A stretch of 64,000 bases of DNA from Terriglobia bacterium (GTDB taxonomy: Bacteria; Acidobacteriota; Terriglobia; Bryobacterales; Bryobacteraceae): assembly GCA_020073265.1 (NCBI GenBank), contig JAIQFN010000033.1, positions 1 through 64,000 of the forward strand, in the 5' to 3' direction. Under the pieces are notes generated by a model. It was not told the DNA's origin. It did no database searches and worked only from the letters and a program-made list of their open reading frames with translations. Each line of letters starts with the position of its first letter. Within the stretch, counting starts at the first letter, position 1. Positions 9,901 through 17,863 of the stretch are shown in pieces. The position numbers were made by a program, and so were the translations under genes.

Positions 9901-11192
9901 GTGGTGACCGGCGCTGCCGGCTGATCCACGTAGTAGGTGATGCCGGTATACTGCATCTCCTGCCAGGTCTGTTCGCCCCAGTGCACTTCGATCTTCGGAT
10001 CCGGATTGGACGCGTTGTTGACCGAATTGTCGTAGTGCGCCGTGGCCTCCAGGCGCGATCCCTTGGGCACCGCGATAGGCTTGGCGAAGGTGTAGTAGGT
10101 CTGCCAGTTGAAATCGTACTTGGGCACCGACAGCACCACTTCCGAGCGGCCGTCCGGATAGATCAGGCGATACTCCCAGCTCTTGCCGCGCAGATGCGTG
10201 TGCGGGAACAGAGCGGTGATGTGGGAATTCTCGGTGAACTCGATGGCCGAGTCGACGGCCTGGTTCGAGGAGCCCGCGGGAAGACGAAGCAAAATGTTGA
10301 CGAAGGCGCTGTTGTGGATCTCACGCTGCGGGGGTTCCTTGGCGAAGATCAATCCGACGCTGGACTGGTCGGTGGCGGCCTTGCCGCTGGCGGTGTAGTG
10401 CACCTGGAGCATCAGCGTGGAGCCGGCCGGAATCTTGACCGCCGAGCCGGGTTCGAAAACCATGGCGTTGGTGCCTGGGGCGGTGGTCGCGATCAGCGCG
10501 CCCTGGCCTCCGCCAAGCTGTTGGCCTTCGGCGGCGCCGCCGCCCGGACGGGGCATCATGGGCATTTTGGGGAGGACGGGAACGAACGCGGCTTGCGTGT
10601 CATGCGTCGAACCCTTCGGCTCGCGGCAGAAAACCAGAATGTGATGCACGACGTTGCGCACGCCGGGCCGCACTTCGATGGCCTGCACCCACTTGTCTTC
10701 AGTGAAATTGGTGGGGATGCTGAAGTACTGATAGGCGATGGTGCCACTGGCCGGCACATCGTAGGACTTGGTCATGCTGAGCACCACGTCGGGAGTGCCG
10801 ATCTCCCAGCCCTCCGTGAATTTCGGGGAGGGTGGCAGGTCCTTGGGATTGCCTTGCGGCGCGCCCGCGTCGGCCCAGGCGATGAGCGTGTTCTTGTCGG
10901 CATCCGTCAGCCGGCGATCGTTCGAAAACGTGCCGTGCGGGGCTTCGGCGTGCCACGGCGGCATGACTCCACGCGAAACATTCTCGCGGATCGACTTGGC
11001 CCAGGGCCGTGCCTGTTCATAAGTGAGCAGGGACATGGGGGCGATCTCGCCCGGCCGGTGGCAGCCGGCGCAGTTCTTATAGAGGATCGGCGCGACGTCT
11101 TTGGAGAAGGTCGGCGTGGCGGAGGGAGCGCCCATTGCGCTCACGGTCAGGATGGCGGCCCCCAGCGCCGCTACAGGCAGAAAACGGCTCAT
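9885..11192 (-). CDS. Cytochrome c / copper type II monooxygenase-like protein (paralog 1)
   Basis: The 435-residue secreted protein (signal peptide about 1-21) has an N-terminal cytochrome c part with one haem site CAGCH (41-45), then a two-domain region resembling peptidylglycine/dopamine monooxygenases. Potential copper ligands are His183-His184 (VVHHILVF), His265 (QVHYTAS), His331 and His333 (PHTHLRG) and His386 (AHYDNS). Known enzymes of this fold hydroxylate C-H bonds with ascorbate and oxygen; the bacterial haem-fused group is uncharacterised, so the substrate is unknown. Glycine/proline-rich residues 214-233 look like a flexible insert. Two paralogs lie at 46529-47887 and 55438-56778. 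Confidence 0.8.
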   Translation of the reverse strand: MSRFLPVAALGAAILTVSAMGAPSATPTFSKDVAPILYKNCAGCHRPGEIAPMSLLTYEQARPWAKSIRENVSRGVMPPWHAEAPHGTFSNDRRLTDADKNTLIAWADAGAPQGNPKDLPPSPKFTEGWEIGTPDVVLSMTKSYDVPASGTIAYQYFSIPTNFTEDKWVQAIEVRPGVRNVVHHILVFCREPKGSTHDTQAAFVPVLPKMPMMPRPGGGAAEGQQLGGGQGALIATTAPGTNAMVFEPGSAVKIPAGSTLMLQVHYTASGKAATDQSSVGLIFAKEPPQREIHNSAFVNILLRLPAGSSNQAVDSAIEFTENSHITALFPHTHLRGKSWEYRLIYPDGRSEVVLSVPKYDFNWQTYYTFAKPIAVPKGSRLEATAHYDNSVNNASNPDPKIEVHWGEQTWQEMQYTGITYYVDQPAAPVTTTAQK

Positions 11193-11242
11193 CGTAAGTC
11201 AGCTCCTTTCTTTTCAGGATACCGCAGTGGGATGGGACGCGC

Positions 11243-12328
11243 TCAGCGCCGGGGTGGCGTGGAGGTCCTGTGGCCGGCCCGGGCCACGAGAGCAAGCACT
11301 ATCAGCGCTACCGCCGCGGCCGCCAGTGAATCGGGCTCGGGGACCGGATCGGCGTCGGCGCCGAAGGATCCGGCCGGCGGATCCAGCAGGAATGCGCTGG
11401 GCTGGCCGTTGAACAAGCCAGTTCCGACGATGTCGCCCGCCCCGTTGATCCCGTAGGCGGCCAGCAACTGCCAGCCGGATCCGGCCGGGATCAGCGAGTT
11501 CAAGTCCAGCATGGCGCCGCCGGTGTACAAGAACGCCCGTGGATTGTCCTCGGTGTCCGACCAACTGTATCCCACGATGCTGCCGCTGTCATTGATCCCG
11601 TAAGCGAAGCTGCATCCTCCGCTTAGCGTTCCGAGGTCGGTCAAAACGCCCGCGATGGCCAGAAACGCGTGATCGTAACCGCTGGACACGCCGGAGTGTC
11701 CGATCACCTCGCCGCTATCGTTGACGCCGGTGGCATAGCTGTTGGCACCTCCCAGCGTGCCCAGCTCGATCAGGCTGCCGCTAGGGTCCCACACGATTCC
11801 GCGAAACAATCCCGAGGCCAGGTCGCCGTAGCCCACCACGGTGCCCGCGTCGTTGATGCCATAAGCGGAACTCCAATCGCCGCCCGGCAACGCGCCCAGA
11901 TCCTGGTAAGCGCCGTTCTGCAGCTTGAAGGCATGGCCGTTGCTGCCGATGATGACGCCGGCGTTGTTGATTCCCATGGCATAGATGCCGGCGCCGAGAT
12001 CCGTGACTCCCGAGCCGGTCCAGACCGTTCCGTGCGGCTGGCCGTTGACATACGAAGTTCCCACGATTGCGCCAGAGCCGTTGATCCCGTAAGCGTACGA
12101 ATCGGAGGCGGAAGGGAAAGAGAGAGGCTGGATCGGTCCGCCGCCCGGCGACTGAAACGCTTGCTGAACTCCGGCCACGGTCTCGGCCCATCCAATTACG
12201 GACCCGGAGTCGTTGATCTGGTAGCCCATCGACGACGAGCCGCCCCAGCTTCCCAGGTTCGTGACGGAGTAGATGGTGTCGCCGCTCAACAACGCGGTCA
12301 GGCTTATGAGAAGGCCAAGAATTTTCAT
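11243..12328 (-). CDS. HAF-repeat secreted protein with PEP-CTERM anchor
   Basis: The 361-residue protein has a signal peptide (about 1-15) and seven repeats built around the pattern YGIN(D/G)xGxIVG (for example YAYGINGSGAIVG, SAYGINDAGTVVG, FAYGINDSGSIVG), which is the HAF/beta-propeller-like repeat of extracellular proteins. It ends in VPEPDSLAAAAVALIVLAL followed by basic residues, a PEP-CTERM signal read by exosortase. It is expected on the cell surface or in the exopolysaccharide matrix. It stands alone, 51 bases after (downstream of) the start of paralog 1 on the same strand order, with no partner of obvious function. A second PEP-CTERM protein is at 45489-46310; no exosortase gene is seen in the window. 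Confidence 0.85.
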   Translation of the reverse strand: MKILGLLISLTALLSGDTIYSVTNLGSWGGSSSMGYQINDSGSVIGWAETVAGVQQAFQSPGGGPIQPLSFPSASDSYAYGINGSGAIVGTSYVNGQPHGTVWTGSGVTDLGAGIYAMGINNAGVIIGSNGHAFKLQNGAYQDLGALPGGDWSSAYGINDAGTVVGYGDLASGLFRGIVWDPSGSLIELGTLGGANSYATGVNDSGEVIGHSGVSSGYDHAFLAIAGVLTDLGTLSGGCSFAYGINDSGSIVGYSWSDTEDNPRAFLYTGGAMLDLNSLIPAGSGWQLLAAYGINGAGDIVGTGLFNGQPSAFLLDPPAGSFGADADPVPEPDSLAAAAVALIVLALVARAGHRTSTPPRR

Positions 12329-12516
12329 GCGAACTCGCGCGCCGGACTTGAGGCAGCCCGAGTATCACACGCGATCGCAGACCAGAGAATGCCCGATCGG
12401 CACATTTTGGCGCGCCGCCGGGTTCGGTACGCGAATACTAATCCAGCGGTAGTAGAGGGAGGGAGGCGCGGCATCGCAGCCAACCACTTCTCTCCGCGCC
12501 GGGATAACCTGATCCC

Positions 12517-13380
12517 ATGCCCATCGATGCATCTTTATTGAACGAGGTGGAACATCTGCGCGAGCTGGCCGAGCAGGACAAGACGGCGCTGGCCGAAAAG
12601 ATCGAGCTGCTGAAGTACCCAGCGGGCGAAAACATCTTCAACTACGGCGATCCGGGCCACGCGCTGTTCATCGTTCGTTCCGGCGAAGTCGAGATCTTCG
12701 TGCGGAACGATCAAGGCGAGAAGATCGTGCTCGAAATTTCCAAGCCGGGCGACATCTTCGGAGAAGTGTCGTTGCTGGACGACGGACCGCGTACCGCCTG
12801 GGTGACGGCGCTCGGAGACGTGGAGGTTTTCCGGCTGGATCGCGAGCACTTCGAGGATTACGTCCGCCAGCACACTCCCGCCGCGTTGAACTTGCTCAGC
12901 GTGGCGGCCCGGCGTCTCAGACAAAGCGACGAGTTCATTCGTCACACGGTGGCGCGCAACGTGAACGACGTCGCCGAGGAACGCGGCACCCTGCTCACGC
13001 GCGTGGCGGACGCCGTTCCGGCTTTGACCGGCAGCGTGCTTTCGCTGGCATTTCACGCGTTGTTCTTCGCCGCCTGGATCGTGCTCAATCTGAGTTGGAT
13101 CGGCGGAAGCCGGGCTTTCGACCCGTATCCCTTCGAATTTCTCGCGGTGATGCTTTCGCTGGAAGCCATCTTCCTGACGCTGTTCGTGCTGACCAGCCAG
13201 AACCGGCAGAGCGCGCGCGACCGCATCCGCGCCGACATCGAGTTCCAGACCAGCATGAACACCGAAATGAAGATCGCCTATCTGCACGAGAAGATCGACA
13301 AACTGACCGAGGGCCACTACCAGGTGCTGGTGAACGTACAGAAGCTCGCCGCCACGGGCGAAAGCGGGCGGCGTAACTAG
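12517..13380 (+). CDS. Cyclic-nucleotide-binding DUF1003 membrane protein
   Basis: The 287-residue protein has an N-terminal cNMP-binding domain (about 20-135: GENIFNYGDPGHALFIVRSG, then the phosphate-binding cassette region FGEVSLLDDGPRTAWV) and a C-terminal DUF1003 region with two membrane segments (about 170-192 and 207-228) and a cytoplasmic helical tail. The family is linked to inner-membrane proteins of unknown role; the nucleotide domain suggests ligand control. ATG 12517 lacks a strong ribosome site. The stop codon overlaps the stop codon of the convergent MaoC gene in the palindrome CTAG. Confidence 0.88.
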   Translation: MPIDASLLNEVEHLRELAEQDKTALAEKIELLKYPAGENIFNYGDPGHALFIVRSGEVEIFVRNDQGEKIVLEISKPGDIFGEVSLLDDGPRTAWVTALGDVEVFRLDREHFEDYVRQHTPAALNLLSVAARRLRQSDEFIRHTVARNVNDVAEERGTLLTRVADAVPALTGSVLSLAFHALFFAAWIVLNLSWIGGSRAFDPYPFEFLAVMLSLEAIFLTLFVLTSQNRQSARDRIRADIEFQTSMNTEMKIAYLHEKIDKLTEGHYQVLVNVQKLAATGESGRRN

Positions 13381-13853
13381 GTTCTCTTGCGGAGTAAGTA
13401 CTTGTGTTCTCCCTCCAGCACCAGCGCGCCGGATTGGTTGTGGACGGTGGCGCGCATCACCACGACGCCGGTGGTGCGCTGCGGGATCAGCCCGGTGATC
13501 TCAAGCATCGGGTACAACGTATCGCCGGCGTAGACCGGTTTCAGAAATTTCGCGGACAGCTCCAGGAAGCCGATCAGCGAGTCGTTGATCTGATGCGGAA
13601 ACGCGCCGGCGCCGGCGGTGGTGAAGCACAGCACCTGAAGGCCGTGCGCCAGCAAGCCGGGATGGCCGTGAGCGCGGCAGAACTCGACGTCATAGTGAAT
13701 GGGATGATTGTCGGCCGAGACGGTCTGGAATGCCGCGAAGTTGGCCTCCGTGATGGTCCGGCTGGGCAGGCGGAAACATTCGCCGGCCGCGAAATCCTCG
13801 AACCAGCGCTGGTCGCTGAGACGGTGGCGCAGGGGATCGAAATCCTGGCTCAT
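13377..13853 (-). CDS. MaoC-like (R)-specific enoyl-CoA hydratase
   Basis: The 158-residue single hot-dog protein has the hydratase signature around SADNHPIHYD, with the catalytic pair Asp48 and His53, and the downstream segment AHGLQVLCFTTAG. Such enzymes hydrate trans-2-enoyl-CoA or related thioesters in the cytoplasm. The length is normal for the family. It ends in a four-base overlap with the convergent DUF1003 gene. No beta-oxidation partner adjoins it, so its pathway is unknown. Confidence 0.88.
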   Translation of the reverse strand: MSQDFDPLRHRLSDQRWFEDFAAGECFRLPSRTITEANFAAFQTVSADNHPIHYDVEFCRAHGHPGLLAHGLQVLCFTTAGAGAFPHQINDSLIGFLELSAKFLKPVYAGDTLYPMLEITGLIPQRTTGVVVMRATVHNQSGALVLEGEHKYLLRKRT

Positions 13854-13885
13854 GCGATGTCCTCATATTAAACTAAGGGACTCGG

Positions 13886-14919
13886 ATGCAAAGCGGCTGG
13901 CGGGCAGTCTCGAAACTCTACCACGCCTGGTTCACCGGCCTGATCCTCATGGTGGTGACGCGGCGCGGAGCCTCGGCGGGCGAGGAGTTCCTGTTCCGGA
14001 TCTTCCGGCGACAGCATCTGGCTACTTTTCTCGCGGGCTTGAAAAAGCTCGGGCTGGAAGAATTGCCTCCGGCGGTTCGGGCGGCGCGGTATCACTATCT
14101 GTCCAATTCCATCGGCGGCGTGCGGGTGGAGTACATGTACGAAAGCGACCGCAAGGCGTGGATCCGCTATCCGCCGCCGCGCTGGATCTGGTACGGCCCG
14201 GCGATCTGCGGATCCCGAGCGAGGTTTCACGCGGCATGCTGCGCGGATGGCATGCCCACAACGGCGTCACGATGGAAAACCCGCGGCTGGGGTTTGTTTG
14301 CACCAAACAGACCGTCGACGGACAGGACAGCTTGGAAGGTTACTTCTACGAGTACGATCGCGAGCTGGCGCCCGAAGAGCGGCTGCGGTTCGCCCGCGAT
14401 GAGGAAGCGCCTCTTTTTGACCCGGCGAAAGCGCCGCGGCTGGTCACCAGCGCATGGCCCCAAGAGCGACTGGACAAGGCCGAGCGCAACTACGCGATGG
14501 AATACATCCGGACCGCCCTCCCGGTACTGATCGAGCTGTTCGGTCCGGCGGATGCCCGCCAACTGGGAGGCAACGCGGCCTACTTGACCGGGCTGCAGTT
14601 CCTCGATGAGTGCAGAGCGCTGCTCGGTGTTTCGGGAGCGGGCGCCGATGGCTTCGTGGAATTCTTCACGCGCATGGCGGAAGCACAAGGCGAGGAAGTC
14701 AGCACGCACGATTCCGGCAATGGCAGCCACCTGATCCGCCAGCGCGGATGGCGCCTGATGCGTGGTGTCGAACCGCTGGATGCGTCGGCATTCGCAATCT
14801 GGAACGCGCTATGGGAGGGTTGTCTGGCGGCGCACGACCGGAGTCTCAGTTGGACGGTTCAGGCGGGACCAGGGCAGGACGTCTTCGAATGGCGCGTCGG
14901 CGCTCGCCGGATGCCGTAG
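13886..14919 (+). pseudogene. Frameshifted gene of unknown family
   Basis: Two frames give one continuous protein-like sequence of about 344 residues. The first frame, from ATG 13886, reads well to about 14205 (…RWIWYGPAIC); the second takes over at about 14209 (…IPSEVSRGMLRGWH) and ends at the stop at 14919. Moving between them needs a -1 shift, so the present sequence lacks one base (or has two extra) near 14200-14212. Past that point the first frame turns arginine- and serine-rich and stops at 14530. I do not recognise the family with certainty; the second half (AMEYIRTALPVLIELFGPAD) distantly recalls ATC-hydrolase-like proteins. It could be a recent inactivation or a sequencing error. No slippery heptamer supports programmed frameshifting. 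Confidence 0.7.
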
Positions 14920-14927
14920 CGCCGCTG

Positions 14928-16562
14928 CTACGCCGCGTTCTTTTCGAGCGCCAGCTCGCGCTCCCGTTGCCAGCGCAGCTTGTTCTGGTAGTCCTGGTAG
15001 AGCGTAGTGAATCCGGCCCACCAGTAGCCCGCCACGAACAGCAACAGGAACGGGACCGCGGGGAAATTCCAGGTCCCAATGGCGTAGGCGGTCATGTAGA
15101 CGAAGTAGGCGCCCATGGCCAGCTCGGCGTAGGGCAGCCAGCCGCTGCGGCGCCGGTATTCCACGTTCTCGATCTTCACCTTGCGATCGCCCACCGCGTA
15201 CTTGGCGGTGCGGGCGAAGGCGGACTTGATCCCGAACAGCGCCTCCAGCACAGCTTTGGCGTTGACCAGCGTCAGAGCCACCCCGGCCGCCATCAGCGCC
15301 GGCATCAGCAGCCAGGCCCGCTTCCAGTCCTTCGGGAACAGCTCGTATTGCGCCACCAGGTAGAAGGCCGAAATCGACCAGAAGGCCGCGATGATCAGCG
15401 GCAGATCGATAGTGACCATCTGCATCCATCCCATGTAGAAGCGCACGATCATCACCGGGAGCGTCAGCACCGAGATCAACAGCATGAGCGGGTAAGAAAT
15501 ATTAGGCGTCAGGTGGAAGAACGCTTCCAGCTTGGTGCGCAGCGGAATATCGGCGCGCCAGATCGACGGCAGCAGTTTCAGCGCGACCTGCGTCAGGCCC
15601 TTGGCCCAACGCGATTGCTGCACTTGAAATCCGTAGGTGTCCACGGGCAGCTCGGAGGGACATTCGATGCTGGGTACGTAGATGAACCGCCAGCCCTTGA
15701 GCTGCGCGCGATAGCTCAGGTCGGAATCTTCGGTCAGCGTGTCGTGCTGCCAGCCGCCGGCGTCCTCGATCATGCTGGCGCGCAGGATGCCCGCGGTGCC
15801 GTTGAAGTTGAAGAACAGGCCGCTGCCGAAGCGCGCGGCGTGCTCGATGACGAAGTGCCCGTCCAGCAGCATGGCTTCCACTTCGGTCAGCAGATTGTAG
15901 TGCCGGTTGACGTAACTCCAGCGCGTCTGCACCACGCCCACCTTGGGGTCGGCGAAGTAATGCACGGTGCGCATCAGAAAATCGCGCGGCGGAATAAAGT
16001 CGGCGTCGAATACGGCGATCAGCTCGCCGGTCGCCGTCCGCATGCCTTCCTGCAGGGCGCCGGCTTTGAACCCGTTCCGGTTGGACCGGTGATGATACTC
16101 GATGGGAACGCCGGCGGCCTGGTGTTCGCGCACCAGGCTCTGGGCGAACGGATGCGTGTCGTCGGTGGAATCGTCCAGCACCTGGATTTGCAGCAGGTGC
16201 CTGGGATAGTCCATCTTGGCCACTTCCTCGATCAACCGTTCCACCACGTAGCGTTCGTTATAAAGCGGCAGTTGCACGGTGACGCGAGGCAGCGTCTCAA
16301 ACTTCGACGGCGGCGCCGTGGGTAGCTGCTTGCGATGGCGCATGTAGCGCCGGATCATCTCGTAGCGGTGGCAGCCGTAGCAGGAAAGGATCACCAGGAT
16401 CACGAAGTACGGCACCAGCACCGACCAGTCGAACCAATCCAGACGATGCACTCCGGCAAAAGTGTCGTCGAAAAAGGACTGCATGAGCTGGTTCGCCGAA
16501 GACGCCAACAGGATTGCTGGAAGCTTCATTGCCGGTCCCATGACTGTTGCTGCAGCGAACAT
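14928..16562 (-). CDS. Cellulose-synthase-like family 2 glycosyltransferase
   Basis: The 544-residue membrane protein has an N-terminal membrane segment (about 48-64), a GT-A catalytic domain and several C-terminal membrane segments (about 352-378, 390-410, 425-445, 490-530). Catalytic signatures are Asp130-Asp131 (LDDSTDD), DAD at 186-188, TED at 277-279 and QQSRW (315-319). This is the pattern of processive beta-glycan synthases, closest in look to glucomannan/CslA-like enzymes, using UDP- or GDP-sugars at the cytoplasmic face and moving the polymer outward. Start codons at 16562, 16541 and 16529 are all possible; none has a strong ribosome site. The gene converges on the frameshifted gene with eight bases between. 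Confidence 0.88.
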   Translation of the reverse strand: MFAAATVMGPAMKLPAILLASSANQLMQSFFDDTFAGVHRLDWFDWSVLVPYFVILVILSCYGCHRYEMIRRYMRHRKQLPTAPPSKFETLPRVTVQLPLYNERYVVERLIEEVAKMDYPRHLLQIQVLDDSTDDTHPFAQSLVREHQAAGVPIEYHHRSNRNGFKAGALQEGMRTATGELIAVFDADFIPPRDFLMRTVHYFADPKVGVVQTRWSYVNRHYNLLTEVEAMLLDGHFVIEHAARFGSGLFFNFNGTAGILRASMIEDAGGWQHDTLTEDSDLSYRAQLKGWRFIYVPSIECPSELPVDTYGFQVQQSRWAKGLTQVALKLLPSIWRADIPLRTKLEAFFHLTPNISYPLMLLISVLTLPVMIVRFYMGWMQMVTIDLPLIIAAFWSISAFYLVAQYELFPKDWKRAWLLMPALMAAGVALTLVNAKAVLEALFGIKSAFARTAKYAVGDRKVKIENVEYRRRSGWLPYAELAMGAYFVYMTAYAIGTWNFPAVPFLLLFVAGYWWAGFTTLYQDYQNKLRWQRERELALEKNAA

Positions 16563-16717
16563 CTTTTAGGACGCGTGAGCGGCTGACTGTTCAGCGCGGG
16601 GTCAAACATATCTATCCTAACATCCTGCCCGCCCTGCGACTTGTGGTTTAGTCGGCGCTCAAGATTGTATCTGGGCTTACAATTCGAGCGCGGCAGCGCA
16701 AGTACAATGAGAATCAG

Positions 16718-17722
16718 GTGAGAGCGCTCGGATTGTTACTCCTGGCTGGCGCGGCGTTTGCGCAGGATCGCCCGCAGTTCGTCTGGCAGGGCGAAGTGGA
16801 CGGCGCGGCGATCCTCTATCTCCGCGGTAACCGGCTGGACGTGCAGGTCAAGGACGGAACGCCTGTCGCGCGGCAGCAGTTTCACTTTTACGACGCGCTC
16901 ACCGGCAAGCGTCAGGATGCCCGGTTGAGGGTGCTGGAAGGCCGCGGCTATGTTCACGTGGTGGATCAGCCGCGGATCGAGAACCAGTACACGCTCGCGG
17001 TTGCCATCGAGGATCGCCAGCCGGGAAGTTCGTTCTATTCGATTGCTCTCTACTGGGATGCGTCCAGCCGATTCTTCGAAGGCTCGCGAAGCCAAGGTCG
17101 CATGGACCAGGTGACCTGGAGCGGCCGGGTGGACGAAGAGGCGGTGGTAAGCTGCCGCGCCAAGACTTGCGTGTCCAGCGCTGCTCGCGGCGAACCGGTG
17201 GCGGCCGAGCACTTCAAGTTTTCACGTCCCCTGCCTGACCGCGCCGTGGACGTGAGGCTTGAAAACTCCGAGGGCCGGGGCCAGATCCGGTTGGTGGAGC
17301 AGCCCAGCGAAGCCAACCACTACACGGCGCGCGTTTCGATTCGCGATCCTCAAAGCGGCACCGGCGAGTACTCGTTCACGCTGCGGTGGGGCCGCGAGAG
17401 CGGTAAGGAACCGGAGCCGGTGCTGACCGGTCCGGGGCTGATGTGGAGCGGCCTGGTGGAAGGACGGGTGCGCGTGACGGTGCGCGGCGGGGCCTCGGTT
17501 TCGCAAGTGATGCAGGGCCTTCCCATTGAGAACGAGCGCGCGGAGCTCCTGCGGCCGCTGCCCGCGCGCTCGGACCTGCATCCGGTGGCGAAGAAGCTGC
17601 AGGGTCGCGGCCGCGTGGAAATCATCGAGGTTCCCTCCGAGCAGAACAACTACCAGCTCGTTTTTGAGATCGACGACCCGGAGCCCGGAGCCTTCCGTTA
17701 CGAAATCGAACTCGATTGGTAA
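16718..17722 (+). CDS. Secreted protein of three tandem repeats, unknown function
   Basis: The 334-residue protein has a signal peptide (about 1-15, ending AAFAQ) and three diverged copies of a domain of about 95 residues: 22-113, 132-226 and 241-334. Each copy opens with (V/T/M)W-G-V(D/E), holds a GRG(Y/Q/R)(V/I) segment followed by Q/EPS-EN-Y, and closes with a (Y/F)-x-(I/F)-x-L-x-W strand. The last copy ends the protein. I do not know the family; the beta-rich repeats suggest periplasmic or surface binding modules. Translation begins at GTG 16718; the ATG 11 bases upstream runs into a stop. The hybrid kinase gene follows 141 bases downstream. Confidence 0.75.
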   Translation: MRALGLLLLAGAAFAQDRPQFVWQGEVDGAAILYLRGNRLDVQVKDGTPVARQQFHFYDALTGKRQDARLRVLEGRGYVHVVDQPRIENQYTLAVAIEDRQPGSSFYSIALYWDASSRFFEGSRSQGRMDQVTWSGRVDEEAVVSCRAKTCVSSAARGEPVAAEHFKFSRPLPDRAVDVRLENSEGRGQIRLVEQPSEANHYTARVSIRDPQSGTGEYSFTLRWGRESGKEPEPVLTGPGLMWSGLVEGRVRVTVRGGASVSQVMQGLPIENERAELLRPLPARSDLHPVAKKLQGRGRVEIIEVPSEQNNYQLVFEIDDPEPGAFRYEIELDW

Positions 17723-17863
17723 CGCTGCGGATCTTCGCCGCATGCGGAAATCTGTTTGCCAGCGTGGTCCGACGCGCTTGCCGGTGATAGAATCTGGTGT
17801 GGGCTGGAACCTGGCGGGGAAGGTTCCTGGTTCCGCCGTTTCGACGCCACACGCAACGAGCGT

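Noticed and set aside
13708-14208. Upstream extension of the second frame of the frameshifted gene as a real N-terminus
   Set aside because: That stretch is arginine-, glycine- and proline-rich without pattern and overlaps the MaoC gene on the other strand, while the first frame gives a sensible sequence.
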